The notes under the pieces: model-generated | What the model saw: the letters and a program-made list of their open reading frames with translations, nothing else | The model's database searches: none | What the model was told of the DNA's origin: nothing | Program-made: the position numbers and the translations under genes | Shown here: positions 47,559 through 60,293 of the stretch, piece by piece | Numbering within the stretch: position 1 is the first letter of the stretch | How the letters are laid out: the number at the start of each line of letters is the position of its first letter | Assembly: GCA_030686995.1 (NCBI GenBank) | Contig: CM060703.1 | Location: 118,712,861-118,776,860 of the forward strand | Reading direction: 5' to 3' | DNA from: Artemisia argyi | Taxonomy: Eukaryota > Streptophyta > Magnoliopsida > Asterales > Asteraceae | DNA length: 64,000 nt

Positions 47559-48652
47559 TTCAGGTGTCAGTTTATCCACTGTTGAGCCCCTTTTAATTCA
47601 TCTTTTTGGTATGGATCTCTTTACTTTGACTAGCAAGTATGCGATTAGTAAAGCTATATAATGAGTTCAGATCCAAAAACCGAAAGGACTGATACCTTTT
47701 TGAAGCAAGTTTCTTCTTATGTTGTTCAATAATCAACTTTATTATGTTACGGTTCTTGATTTATATCTTATTATCTGCTTCAAGCCAATGGAGGGTTTAT
47801 TACCGCGGCCCTCAACTTTGCTAAGTAAGGACATGTTTGTGACTTTAATGTGCATATCATCTGCTGAAGAAATGTCTTCACATGGTAAACTTGTATTTTG
47901 TTATCAGGATCTGTAATGTGGCTTAGCTAGTTTGCTTTCTTTTAGAAATTTTGAAAAACCAACCATCACGCCTATTTTCAAATCTGTCTAATGTCATCAG
48001 GGGGTCATGTCGGGATGTTTTATCAAACAGTTGATATACGTGTTAAACCGAGTTATATGGTTCCCCATTGGGTACAAGTTTTTATTGTTTTGTGCTCTTG
48101 TATTTTGGTTAAGCCAACAAGAACAGCTTTTAAGTTTTTGAAAGATTTCAGAGGAAAAATCATAACTTCGCAATTTAACCTTTGAAATCATCATCTACTA
48201 TATTTTCACAACATGCACTGTGTTTTTTCTTTTGGCCAAGTGGTATACAAACAGCATGGTACATAAGAAGGTCGGGAAGATCACAAGTCGAGTATTTCTT
48301 GAAAGCCATGAATTGCGAAGTTACTTTTGTAACAATAAAATATTTATAATTGCTACCAGCATTTCATTCTAATGTATATTTAGGGGTGTTTGACAAAAAA
48401 TATGATTTAGCGCTGAATGAATAAAAACTGTTGAATGATTTCAAATTGCTGAGTGAAGTTGATTCTGAGTGAATGATTTTTGATATTTGTTCTGAATGAG
48501 CAATTTTAGTTGCCTGAAATTACCAATTTAACCTTCTCTGATTTTGTATCGAACAAAATATATCATTTGATAAAACAATTATTAGCTCGAATAAAATTTA
48601 CCACTTTAACCTCATGCATAATCAGAAACTACTTCTAGTAATAAGACGTAAG
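47559..48652. other. PRP3 3' flank, no further gene
   Basis: Presumed 3' untranslated region followed by AT-rich intergenic DNA. Short frames here show no similarity to known proteins. I cannot place the polyadenylation site with confidence. Confidence 0.5.
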
Positions 48653-48660
48653 TGCATACT

Positions 48661-48916
48661 AGGGGTGAGCAAACGGACCGGATGGACCGGACTAACCGAC
48701 AAAATCGACCGGACCGGACCAACCACATTCGGTCCGCTCTCGGTTAAGGGTTTTTCAGAATTTCGGTCTCGGTCCGGTCATGCTTAAAAACTGGACATTT
48801 AGCCTATTTGGATCGAGACCGGACCGACCACATTCGGTCCGGTCTCGGTCTAGGTTTTTTGCCGGATTCGGTCTTGGTCCGATCCGATCCGGTTTTCACC
48901 CGATGAGCAGCCTTAT
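48661..48916. mobile_element. hAT-type MITE, CCGG-rich, 8-bp TSD
   Basis: A 256-bp element beginning AGGGGTGAGCAAACGG and ending near GATGAGCAGCCTTAT. It is flanked by identical TGCATACT duplications at 48653-48660 and 48917-48924. The interior is full of CGGACCGG and CGGTCCGG words. The ends are imperfect inverted repeats (about 7 of 11). The 8-bp duplication favours hAT. Sequences starting AGGGGTGAGCAAA are common in plant genomes. Confidence 0.75.
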
Positions 48917-48926
48917 TGCATACTTA

Positions 48927-49136
48927 GGCTATGTTTGGCGCGGAGTTTTTTGGAGCTTGTTGGGGCGATGAGCGGTGAACAATGAGCTTTTTTAATTTTA
49001 TTGTTCGTTTGGCAAGGAGCGGTAAGCTTTGCTATTTTTTAGGAAAGCTCATTTTTTCAATGCTTCTTTAAGAAGCTGTGAGCGGTGAGCAGTGAGCTGT
49101 GGCTACAGCTCACAACTACTGCTGCCAAACATAGCC
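48927..49136. mobile_element. Tourist-like MITE, copy 1
   Basis: A 210-bp element with terminal inverted repeats GGCTATGTTTGGC and GCCAAACATAGCC and TTA duplications at 48924-48926 and 49137-49139. GG..TGTTTGG ends with a TTA target are typical of PIF/Harbinger-derived Tourist elements. The interior consists of GAGCGGTGAGC / AGCTCA words. Confidence 0.82.
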
Positions 49137-49139
49137 TTA

Positions 49140-49375
49140 GACTATGTTTGGCGCAAAGCTTTTTGGAGCTTTTTAAGGCAATGAGCGGTGAATAATGAGC
49201 TTTTTGATTTTTAGTGTTCATTTGGCATGAAAGTTGTGAGCTTTGCTATTTTTTAGGAAAGCTCATTTTTCCAATGCTTCTTTACGAAGCTGTGAGCGGT
49301 GAGCATGGCTACTGCTCACAGCTCAATGCTACTTCTCACAGCTACTGCTTACAGCTACTTTTGCCAAACATAACC
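49140..49375. mobile_element. Tourist-like MITE, copy 2
   Basis: A 236-bp diverged relative of the preceding element, in the same orientation and sharing its TTA on the left. The ends are GACTATGTTTGGC and GCCAAACATAACC. The right target copy is not clear (TAT), so this is the older or more eroded of the pair. Confidence 0.75.
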
Positions 49376-49558
49376 TATGTCACCAAAAATGCTAATTAAA
49401 GTAATAAAATAAACAATTATGTTTTGTCATCAGTTTTGTTGTAAATCGAAATATTCCTATCTTTACAAATCTGATTATCTAGCTTTTTTCCTATACTTTC
49501 AAAATTTATTATTGATTTAAAAATAATGTAATATTTAAGAATTTGTTGTGTCAACGTT

Positions 49559-49763
49559 AAACAATTAGATCGATTTTAAAAACAGTAAAACTTTAATTCA
49601 AATGGACCATGTGACATGGAGTTATATAATAGAGCAATATATTGAGAAAATATGGTTGGCGCTAAACATTTAGATCAATTTAAAAAATAGTAAAACTTTA
49701 ATTCGTGTGGACCACGTGACATGGAGTTATATAATAGGGTAATATGAGAAAATATGGCTGCTG
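49559..49763. repeat. Tandem pair of about 105-bp units
   Basis: Units at 49559-49663 and 49664-49763 share AAACATTTAGATC, AGTAAAACTTTAATTC, GTGACATGGAGTTATATAAT and GAGAAAATATGG with scattered differences. The copia-type element inserted 11 bp to the right. Confidence 0.85.
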
Positions 49764-49774
49764 AATGACATTGT

Positions 49775-50580
49775 TGTTGGATTATAGACATTATTTTAGT
49801 AGTTGTATGTTAGGATCGAACTTGAGATCACGGGATTGCACACTTTACGTATGAGTATTAAAGATTAATACTTGAATATAAATGTTGTATTCATTTATTA
49901 ATTATCACAAAACATATAAACGTTTATTAGTATTTAAGATATATGACTAATGGACGTTAAATTAAAAGAACGAGGAATAGAATGAAATTAGATGTCAAGA
50001 AGCTTCGGGATCCCCCTCCTCTCATGAGGGCCGATCGGTTTGGTATTGGGTTTACCCAATCCAAACTTAACTTGAGCTCTAAGTTTCATCTAGTATAAAT
50101 ACAATTCAAGGGTTATTGTTTTTGGGTACTCTTGTGCACATACACATAAACCTAAATTGTTTTCTCTCCTTCTTTTTTCCTTAGGTCGATCGAACCAAAT
50201 CCCCACAAGGATTTTCGATTGATGTTTTTCTAAAACAAATAGTTTGGTTTAAGTTTTGTGATTTAATTACTAGCATAACTTTAATACGTTATAGTACGTG
50301 TGTACAAGAACGTGAATCAAACACACTATTGTTTGATTCCTGGATTGAATTACAAAAGAGGTAAGGGTAATTTTTATAATCCACATAAACCCTAATTAGG
50401 GTTCTTAATTTGAAGATTGCAATTGATTCTTGTTCGGGCTAGAATCACAAAGGTATGTTTACTATTTATATTTGATTAATTAATTACATGTTATATGATT
50501 TTGTTATAATTGCTTCCGCTATGCTCACTTGATGTGTTTGGTTTATAATATATGAATGTCATGATATCATAATTCCAACA
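49775..50580 (+). repeat. 5' LTR of the copia-type element
   Basis: 806 bp with TGTTGG...CCAACA ends. A TATAAATA box lies at 50094-50101, so transcription probably starts about 30 bp downstream, near 50130. Confidence 0.93.
50094..50101 (+). promoter_or_regulatory. TATA box of the copia-type 5' LTR
   Basis: TATAAATA, preceded by a C-rich stretch (CCCCCTCCTCTCATGAGG near 50012-50029). The 3' LTR has the same box at 57188-57195. Confidence 0.7.
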
Positions 50581-50581
50581 G

Positions 50582-50595
50582 TGGCATCTAGAGCC
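50582..50595 (+). other. Primer-binding site (Met-tRNA type, variant)
   Basis: TGGCATCTAGAGCC begins one base after the LTR end. The usual plant copia site is TGGTATCAGAGCC, complementary to initiator Met-tRNA. This is a close variant. Confidence 0.8.
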
Positions 50596-51815
50596 GTTAT
50601 AATGTGTAATTAATTATCGAAACGCATAAAAATTGGATCTTGATTCGTTTAGTTACATGTTTTTAGGGTTTGCTAGATTCCTAAACCTAATTTTATTTTT
50701 GGGTTGATTTGACCCTTAAGGGTTTTAGGGTTTTTGGTTTTGATTTTTTAATATGATTAGAAACCCTAGGATGTCATGTAATCTGTTATGCGTTTTAGTA
50801 AACGATCTTGGTGCAATATGTTAATTGTTAAGCTTAATCCATGAAAAAGTGCATATTTGAATGGATTTTATTGTGTGATAATTTAAATGGTTTAAATTGG
50901 ATATATTAATATAAATTAATTGTTAAGTTATATCGAAACATGTAAATTTATTAATAGATGTCGAATTGGGGAAGACTCCAATATTAAGTAATCAATTATG
51001 TGTTATGTGGTATTTGTTTAGTTTTGGCTTACGCAATCGATTTATCGATGTATGTGGCTCTTTTTTCTAGAAGAAGAAAGCCTTAATTGAATAAATACGT
51101 TATACACCTAGATTTGATTATTAATAGGACTATTGAATAAGATTTGCATGTGGCTACATGTTATTATACATATTTAATTGTTATGATTATGTATATGTTT
51201 ATTTAGTTGTTTTATTTTTTATTTTATATTACTTGTTTTTGTTTATTATTATGTTAGACATGTTTATAAACGAAAAGGGTAATTTTTTGAATAGAAAAAT
51301 AATACGGACTAAATAAATGGCGAAATTGTTTTGGTTTTAAGAGTAAGTTTCAAAGAATTGGTTGATTGATGTTTTTGTACATAGTGTGCGAAAGGCGGAC
51401 CGAAGGTTGCCATCCAATGTACTTGTAGAGAGGGGTTTTTAAAGCTCATGCACCTACCGGTTCTCTACAACTGCTTGGTTGCCGACTCTAGACATACCTA
51501 TATCACTATATTACGTACACTGTCATCTTAAGGGTGAATTCACCATAATTCCACAATGATTATCCGAAACACTAAGCCTTAGGGCTTATGCAAAAGTACG
51601 ATATAGTGGACGATAATTGTTGGTAATTCTTTAATTGGTGAACCCGATACCTAAATCAAAACTTTGTTATTTTACTCTTAGCAAATTGGTAATAAAAATG
51701 TTTTGTAAAACCAATGTTATGAAGTTGTATGCATACTTCTTCATACATTATTTTGATTACACGTCAAAATTTAATACCCTTATTAAATTAAGTCGAATGC
51801 CATCTAATTAAGAAC

Positions 51816-51940
51816 ACTTTAAGTTGTAATTTACGTCATGTGAGAACTTGGCGAGATTGCAATGGAGAGGTAAATTTCATAAATTCATTGCTAGTAGATC
51901 AACTGATGTGATGGATTTGTGAGTTTGCAATTTTTAAATT
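51816..51940 (+). repeat. Interior direct repeat of the copia-type element
   Basis: About 120 bp that recurs, diverged, at 53311-53433. Both copies share GTGAGAACTTGGC-like text, AGATTGCAA, TTTCAT and TAGCAGATCAACTGATGT. A shorter third copy of the last phrase is at about 52111-52135. The interior therefore appears to be built from repeated units. Confidence 0.7.
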
Positions 51941-54900
51941 AGACGACTTAAATTGAGTAGGAAGTGAGATCTTGGACTCAAGGCATTAGATGGGGATGAA
52001 ACATGCTTACTTTGCAAAAGTTTTGTGAAAGTAAATCCCATAATAATCTAGGAATTGCAATATGATATTGGCAATTATTGTTCGACAATTACCTTATTGA
52101 ATACTATCATTACTAGCAGATCAACTGATGTAATGGTACTATGTCAATTAGGATCCTAGCTTTAAGAAAATAATATGGTTTATATGAATATTTACCAATG
52201 GGTATTTTATTTTCTTAAAGATCTAATTATCGAAAATACTGAAATTGAATTTTGTAATTCGGTTTAATGTATTAATGCAAAGTTCAAACCGTAAACACAC
52301 TTTGGGCTTTGGTAAATTGATCTCGTTCTGTTTTCAAACAAATGTTTGATTAAGAATAATTTACTTAAAAGACAAATGAAGTCTCCTTTCTATGAAAGAA
52401 GAGTGAGACACAATCCTATTCCTTTTCAAGAATGAGAAAGGATAATAGGAATATTAGATATGTCTAAATTCTAATATAACTCATAGCAAATTTTTTTAAT
52501 AAGTTAAGAAAATTGCGAATATTTTTCATAGGGACTTTATCATCCTCATTTGGTGATCAAATTCTTAGTAACAAATATGATATTTGGTTAACAGAAAATT
52601 ATGTATGACATTTTATGAGTTATTATAATTAGAAGCTAGACTAATTACTGCAAAAATTTTAAAGACAAACTAGTTGTTTTGACTATTTTAAAGGTGCTAC
52701 ATACATTGTAGGATGGTAGACCTGTTAAGGAAGAAATTGCATACCCAATTTTCAAGTTAATAGCATTTGATGGATAGTCCATCATTTACGTAGTAGAATA
52801 CACTATTTAGTGCATAAGTAATTGTTACGCATGGACATTTAAAGGTGTAGGAAAGTTAAAGACACAATATTTGTTTTCACTGGATATGAAACATTTACAA
52901 TGTTGTCAAATGCAGGGGGAGTATTGTGTACTTATCACTGAATAAGGAATTATTGTAATGATCTTTAATTCACTGGGAGTTACAAGCTTTGACATCTTGG
53001 TAGCTAAAGATAATTACTTTCCAAGTGTAGACACTCATACTTTTAAGGATAGTCTTGTACGTTTCCTTACTAGACATTGTTGTTTTACATATACTTGTTA
53101 TGCTAAAATCTATGACACAATCATCTTGAACACATAAACAAATGCATGGCATGTTGTTTATCAACTATATGAGGTTGTTCCATGCACAAGTGGGAGAAAT
53201 GTTATCTTTAATGTGTGCAAGAAACAACTCATAAAGATATGGTTTAATGGATTCTCTTGACTACAAGGTAAGAGAATAATGTTCTAATATTAATTCTAGA
53301 AACGCCTGGTGTTACAATTTATGTTATGTGAGAGCTTAGCTAGATTGCAACAACAAGGTGAATTTCATATTTCATTACTAGCAGATCAACTGATGTAATT
53401 GAACTATGAGAATTTGCAGTTTCTAAATTAGATACCTATTAGAACATGTGTCAATATGATATCAAGACTACTTTAATTTATAGATTTATGAATTCATGGA
53501 ATGACATAAATTAGTTAAGTAATCTAATGCTACTTCAATCTGAATATTTATGTGTTCTTGGAATGACATAAATAAATGAAGAAATAATGTTATTTACATT
53601 ATTGTGAAGTAATAAATTAACTTGAAATTACTATTGAAACCAAAAGATGGTGTTCATAATTACTTTAGTTAAACATGTTTATGTTTCATTGTAAAGATAT
53701 AAACATAAAGTCTTTTAATTGTTACAAGACTTATAATAAAGTAAGACGTTATCTTGTTGACATATACATGAAGTTACTAAATTATTAAATGACTTATAAC
53801 GTATAGTGGGATTATAACAGTTTATGTTTTCTTGTAAAGACATGGACATGAAGTGACTTTGTAAAAAGTACTTGTGTTATAAAGCATGTAATTGGCTTGA
53901 ATATTATTATACCATTAAAATGAATTAGTTGGTAAATAGACAAGTCAAAAGGAATATGGTTATCTTTAATATTGTTAGATTGTCTTACAATAATAATACT
54001 AATGAAATATCAAATGTTTATGGTATGTTCAGTTAGGAAAATCCAACTCTTCTTATATTGTTTGATTAAAGATAACTATGACTTCTTTTCTTCCAAAAGT
54101 TATCAAGGTTAGAATGTTGAGTATGACTTGGACATATTTAATAAAACTCCAACATAGAAGATTAATAAGACATTATCATATGATGGAATGTGATGAATGT
54201 GATGAATCACATTAAGTATTAAATTGAAGTTCTAAATTTGTTTAACTGCTTATGAAGAGGTTATTAACAAAGTTAAGTCAGGAACTATCAATAAGTATTT
54301 GTAATATCCCAAAAGAGAACATTGTATTGTTTCTTTATTTGCTAAGTATTTAAAGATAGTCTTTAAATTACTAAAAGCAAGTGGGAGTTTTGATCTTTAA
54401 AAGATAAAATTATAAGATACATAATCTTCTAAAATACACTAGTAAATATCATGATTAAGTTTGACATTTGAATGTTAAATCTCAACATGATAATAAAGGT
54501 TGACATTTAAATGTTAAATCTCAAGATGATGGAATTATCATTCTTAGAATAGCAATATATCTCAGATATTTGATTAATATGCTGAGGACTATGATTTACA
54601 GGATTATTGTAAACCTGATAATCATTATGATACATTACCAAATATGAAATTGGGTAAAGTATACATGATACGAATGATTAAGATGATGTCCATAAAGATA
54701 ATCAATTTTAGAAACTTGGTTTATCTTAATAGTTAGACTAAAAAATGAAGATGGGTTTCTTCAAAGATTTGGTAACTCTTGTGGTTTAAATCTTTGTATA
54801 GAAATCATATGGACAATATTGTGCACATATTTAATGCATGTCTTATGACAAGATTACTAATCACACTTAAGCAATTAACTGTGATTGAATATTCTTCTCT

Positions 54901-56858
54901 AAACACATTAAATATATAAAGATTATGATTGTCGTATTTATGAAATTGACAATAGAATATCAAAACTCTTTCTTGAGTGATTACTTGAGCGAGGACGATA
55001 AGTAATCAAAGGAATTTATGAATTCAAATAAATCTTTGGAAGTGTACAAAGTGCAATAATCCATGGATGGATAAATGCATGCATCTAGAAGATTACTCTT
55101 TTGTTTAATTATTAAATTCATGTTTTGATTTATAATTGAAATAAGACAATTTCTAAGTATTCCTAAAAGCTAGTGGGAGTATTATGTTTAATTTCTTGAA
55201 TCATATATGTTGTAGAACATATGAAAAGTAATATTCCATATAAGTAAATGTTAAGTCTTAGAATGGAATGAAATTTTACTTGTAAGATTTAGGAAATAAG
55301 ACATATAACCTTGGAATGAATGTTTATTGTTGAAACATGTGTGGTAAATGAATCTAATATAACATGATATATTATTTATAAAGTCTAAATGGATATGAAT
55401 GACATGAATAAAATCAAAGTATGACTCAAAGATCTTTCATGAACATCATGTTTTGTTTTATCATGCTTGATTACAAGATGATTTGGCAATATTAATATCT
55501 AATTAAAAAGTTATTAGATAACTTGTGTAATATTCTAAATGAATATGTTTGATTATAGAATCACATCCTAAATCTGAAACAGCTTCCAAATTTTATAGAT
55601 GAACAATTTTCAATTGTTGTGGAAATTGTCATAGCCAACAAACTTGAAAGTTTGAAGGGCATCAAACATTACATAATAGATATTAAGGTTTACGGGAAGT
55701 TTTAATAACATATTGTTGTTGCATACAATGATGTTATTGAAATTGAGATGACACTCAATACTAGTTATGGTAAGGATTTCGTTCTTTGCTGTATGTACTA
55801 GTTGTGCTTACTAAAAGCATAAGTTGCATTATACATTAAGAGAATAAGAATACTTTAAACTTTAAAATGTTTGGAAGTTTAATTATCATAAATTGGTGGT
55901 TAAGGATGTCTCACAATTTTATGAAATATGACATTATCAAAAAAGTTGACTATGCACATATAAGAATTTCAATAGTTGAATTCTTGAAATAAGTATTCTT
56001 AAAATTCCGATAGATCAAAGTTGGATGATTTATGTCTTGTCAACAAGTATGAATGTCATTGCTTGAGATATAATTCATCAACAAGAGTTATCATGCAGTG
56101 ATCTATTTAGTATTTGGATAAGGGATGTTAAACAATTATTATGATTAATTGAAATACATGGTATGTTTAATTTATAATATATTGTATCCTATATTTGTAT
56201 GTTTAATCCATGAATAAATGTTATTCTAAATTGTCCGTTGTCAGTTGATAATATGGGAATATTATTAAATCAAGACAAATCTGAAGGTTGGTATAATATA
56301 CTTAAAGTATATTGATGCGTAGACATGCCATTTCAGATGATATTCAATGATACCGAATATAGGACTTATCCCAACTACATGATGTTACTTTATGGATTTT
56401 GTTATTAAGTAAATCATGAGAAGTTATCCTCAGACTTGAGATGCAAGATAAGTGTCATGAATGTAGTATATTTTTGTGGAACAACTTAACGCTATACGTA
56501 ATTGGTAGTCATAAGGGTTGTTTTCGGAAGTGTTACAAAGTTTGTGGGTTTTGCTTGTAGTCAAGATAGAATTTGTTCCTTCAAATTTATTTTTGGAGTT
56601 TAATACTGCTGGGCCCCTCGTAGGGTTGTCAAGATGTTTGCATGGCCGTGCCCAAGATCACTAACAACGAGAAACAGAATGGTTAATTAAGGAATGACTT
56701 TGATCCATATCCTTATTAACATAGTATTAGAAACAAAAGGATAATAATAATGAGAAATCATTAAAAGGTTTTTCCAGGAGCCTTACTCGAGATCGTACTA
56801 GAGGCATCGAAGTGTTGCAAGACGCTAACCGATGTGATTACACTATTAAAATATGTCC

Positions 56859-56868
56859 AAGTGGGAGC
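56859..56868 (+). other. Polypurine tract of the copia-type element
   Basis: AAGTGGGAGC directly precedes the 3' LTR. Near-copies (GTGGGAG) also occur in the interior at 53190, 54381 and 55173. Confidence 0.85.
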
Positions 56869-57674
56869 TGTTGGATTATGGACATTATTTTAGTAGTTGT
56901 ATGTTAGGATCGAACTTGAGATCACGGGATTGCACACTTTACGTATGAGTATTAAAGATTAATACTTGAATATAAATGTTGTATTCATTTATTAATTATC
57001 ACAAAATATATAAACGTTTATTAGTATTTAAGATATATGACTAATGGACGTTAAATTAAAAGAACGAGGACTAGAATGAAATTAGATGTCAAGAAGCTTC
57101 GGGATCCCCCTCCTCTCATGAGGGCCGATCGGTTTGGTATTGGGTTTACCCAATCCAAACTTAACTTGAGCTCTAAGTTTCATCTAGTATAAATACAATT
57201 CAAGGGTTATTGTTTTTGGGTACTCTTGTGCACATACACATAAACCTAAATTGTTTTCTCTCCTTCTTTTTTCCTTAGGTCGATCGAACCAAATCCCCAC
57301 AAGGATTTTCGATTGATGTTTTTCTAAAACAAATAGTTTGGTTTAAGTTTTGTGATTTAATTACTAGCATAACTTTAATACGTTATAGTACGTGTGTACA
57401 AGAACGTGAATCAAACACACTATTGTTTGATTCCTGGATTGAATTACAAAAGAGGTAAGGGTAATTTTTATAATCCACATAAACCCTAATTAGGGTTCTT
57501 AATTTGAAGATTGCAATTGATTCTTGTTCGGGCTAGAATCACAAAGGTATGTTTACTATTTATATTTGATTAATTAATTACATGTTATATGATTTTGTTA
57601 TAATTGCTTCCGCTATGCTCACTTGATGTGTTTGGTTTATAATATATGAATGTCATGATATCATAATTCCAACA
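56869..57674 (+). repeat. 3' LTR of the copia-type element
   Basis: 806 bp, about 99.6% identical to the 5' LTR by my count of three differences. Confidence 0.93.
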
Positions 57675-58506
57675 ATTTCATGCCCACCATTCATAATGAA
57701 TCAGAACCAATTAGAATGGTACAACGCATGAACATTTCGCTAATAAATAATTCCATTACTGACCGATTCAGATTTCTCCACTGAATTGCATCATTTAAAG
57801 GCTATCAAACACCCCCTTAGTTAATTACCAAATAAAATAAATGAGAATAAATGAATATGAAATTCTATCATTTTCAAAAGAGTAAATGGGTTTGTGGTTG
57901 ACGATGATTGATCTCAAAATGTTGTTTTGTTGAAGATTTGCCATTAGATGTTTGTTTGTGTTTGTGTGCGTATTTTTGTAAATGTGGGTATGTGTTTCTT
58001 TTGAGTGTATGTCGATGAATTAAATGATGATAGATGGAGATTGTGAGTAGGGGCGGATCTAAGCACATTTAGGTGGTGTCCAGGAACCACTTTGATTTTT
58101 TTTCCGCACACAAGCGATGTGGTAAAAAATTTGAGACCTATCTTAGAAATATGCCGGGAACAACCTTCGATGTTAAAATGGTGAAACATGGTGACTAAAA
58201 CAAGCGAAATGAGGAGAAAACTACTAAAATACATCTTGTTATGAGAAGGGTTTAAAAGTTTGTTAATGGAGTTTTTAAGAGTTGGGTGGTATACTATGAG
58301 AGAGAAGAAGTAAAAGCAAAAAAAAAAGAGGCGCGGTTAAAGTCAAAGAAAGAAAATGTATAGGTCACGTGGGTAAGAGTAAAATATTTATTGGAAAATT
58401 GAAATAATGAACATTTCTCCACTTCTCATATTCTCTTACTATTTGTTGTCTTTTTATTGATGCTATTTTTGAAAAGTAAATCTCCATCATTGTAAGTTGA
58501 AAATTT

Positions 58507-58507
<1 letters not shown>
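57675..58507. other. Intergenic DNA, no gene seen
   Basis: Short antisense frames (57874-58068, 57944-58234) lack similarity. GGGGCGGATCTAAG near 58050 looks like a hAT-type terminus, but I found no matching right end. Confidence 0.5.

Positions 58508-58561
<54 letters not shown>
58508..58561. repeat. (AG)n microsatellite, about 54 bp
   Basis: Pure AG dinucleotide tract. Confidence 0.97.
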
Positions 58562-58566
<5 letters not shown>

Positions 58567-58928
58567 AATAAACTAAAGGCATCCATTATAAGAGGTTCAT
58601 GGAAAGGTTTATAAAATTTGAAAAAGTTTTTAAATTGAGTCACCATAATGAGGTGAGGTTTATGATGACATGGAATGAAATATGTCTAAGGGCCCGTTTG
58701 GTTTAGCGGAATCCTAAGGATTCTTGTGGAATTGGGATTCAATTCCATTCCATAACTTGTTTGGTTGACAAATTCAAAGAATTTGTAATCTGAATTCCAT
58801 TCCTTACTGTGTTTGGTTGGCAAACGAAATGGAATGAAATTCCTTCAAAATCTCATATATATATAGAATTCAACATTCCATGACATATATGAGAGGATTG
58901 TTTACAATTCCATGGAATTTATATTATC

Positions 58929-59011
<83 letters not shown>
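58929..59011. repeat. (TTA)n microsatellite, about 83 bp
   Basis: Pure triplet tract. Confidence 0.97.
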
Positions 59012-59213
59012 CACTTTTCATTGAAACCAAGGAAATTACATGAAATTAGAGGGGAGTCTAGACACAATCTGTGCTCCCACTCCTTTTTGAATACACAAAC
59101 TAATTCGATGAAAAATAAAAGCACTGCTCTTAACATTGTTAGAGTGGCTGCTGGCAATTGTCCCGACGCGCGAGAGTGTATTCAAAGCTTCTACATCAAG
59201 TTCCCCAAATGTG

Positions 59214-59360
<147 letters not shown>

Positions 59361-59772
59361 AACGATCATTTAATTATTATTGTTATTATTTTAAATTTTT
59401 ATATATAACCACTTTATTAAGATTTAAAAGTTATTATTTATTTCAAATTGAATATAAATTATTATTTATTTAAAAAATTATTGTTATTATTACTATATTT
59501 AAAAATTATTATTTATTTAAAATTAAATATAATTTATTTATAGCTAACTTTTTTAATTTATACCTTAAAAAATACAATTGTATTTTATATAAAAACACTA
59601 TTTATTTAATATATTAGTTTATATAATATTATTAAAAAATATTATTATTATTTGATAAGTAATTTATTTATTAAATAATATTTAGTTTATTAATCTTAAA
59701 CTAAAATTAAATTTTAAATATTTTAGTATAATTGTTTTTTCTCATTTCCTTCTTCCAACTAAACATGCTCTA

Positions 59773-60293
59773 GTATTTGCAAATTTCATTTCCGTCAGAT
59801 TTTAAATCCAAGTTTATAGACATTTTCATTGCAACTAAATACATGTAATTCATTTAATACCTCATTAAGTTATAAAGTTTTAACAAGTTTAAGAATAGTA
59901 ATAATAGGTTTATAAAATGAGAAATTTAAAAGCATATGACATGGAAATTATATAAACCTTTTTAAAAGGTTTACCATAAGAGATGCTCTAATAGTATATT
60001 AATTTTTTGCTCTTGGTTACAATTACAGAAATAGAATAATTAGTTTGAGCGAAAGTTACGAAGATATATAGTTTTCATGTTTTACATGCACCGAATATCT
60101 AAACGCGTATTGACATGCATCTAATGTTTATGCGAAAGTTAAAATAAAAAGCTTCTACACGTTCAGTTTGATGTTTTACCAACATATGATTTTGTTGAAT
60201 TGTACCGACCTGACCTGAAACAACTAGTTGGTTGTTGGAGGGTTAATACTTTTGCCTTCACTATTCCAGGAACCACCTTAGATTGGTGGCTGG
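59773..60293. other. Intergenic DNA, no gene seen
   Basis: AT-rich text. The last 60 bp before the LTR could encode a short Gag-like phrase (IPGTTLDWWL), too little to call. Confidence 0.5.

Larger units (their letters stand above)
49775..57674 (+). mobile_element. Complete copia-type LTR element without coding capacity
   Basis: A 7,900-bp element with two 806-bp LTRs (49775-50580 and 56869-57674), both starting TGTTGGATTAT and ending TTCCAACA. I count only three differences between them, so insertion was recent. A Met-type primer site follows the 5' LTR, and a purine tract (AAGTGGGAGC) precedes the 3' LTR, as in plant copia elements. The flanking pentamers ATTGT and ATTTC do not match fully, so a target duplication is not confirmed. 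The 6.3-kb interior has no sense-strand frame of 60 codons or more and no recognisable gag-pol. It is a large non-autonomous derivative that must use another element's proteins. Confidence 0.9.

Noticed and set aside
49770..57679. Target duplication of the copia-type element
   Set aside because: The flanking pentamers are ATTGT and ATTTC. Only three of five bases match, so I do not claim a duplication.
58050..58100. GGGGCGGATCTAAG, hAT-like terminus
   Set aside because: No inverted partner or 8-bp duplication could be found.
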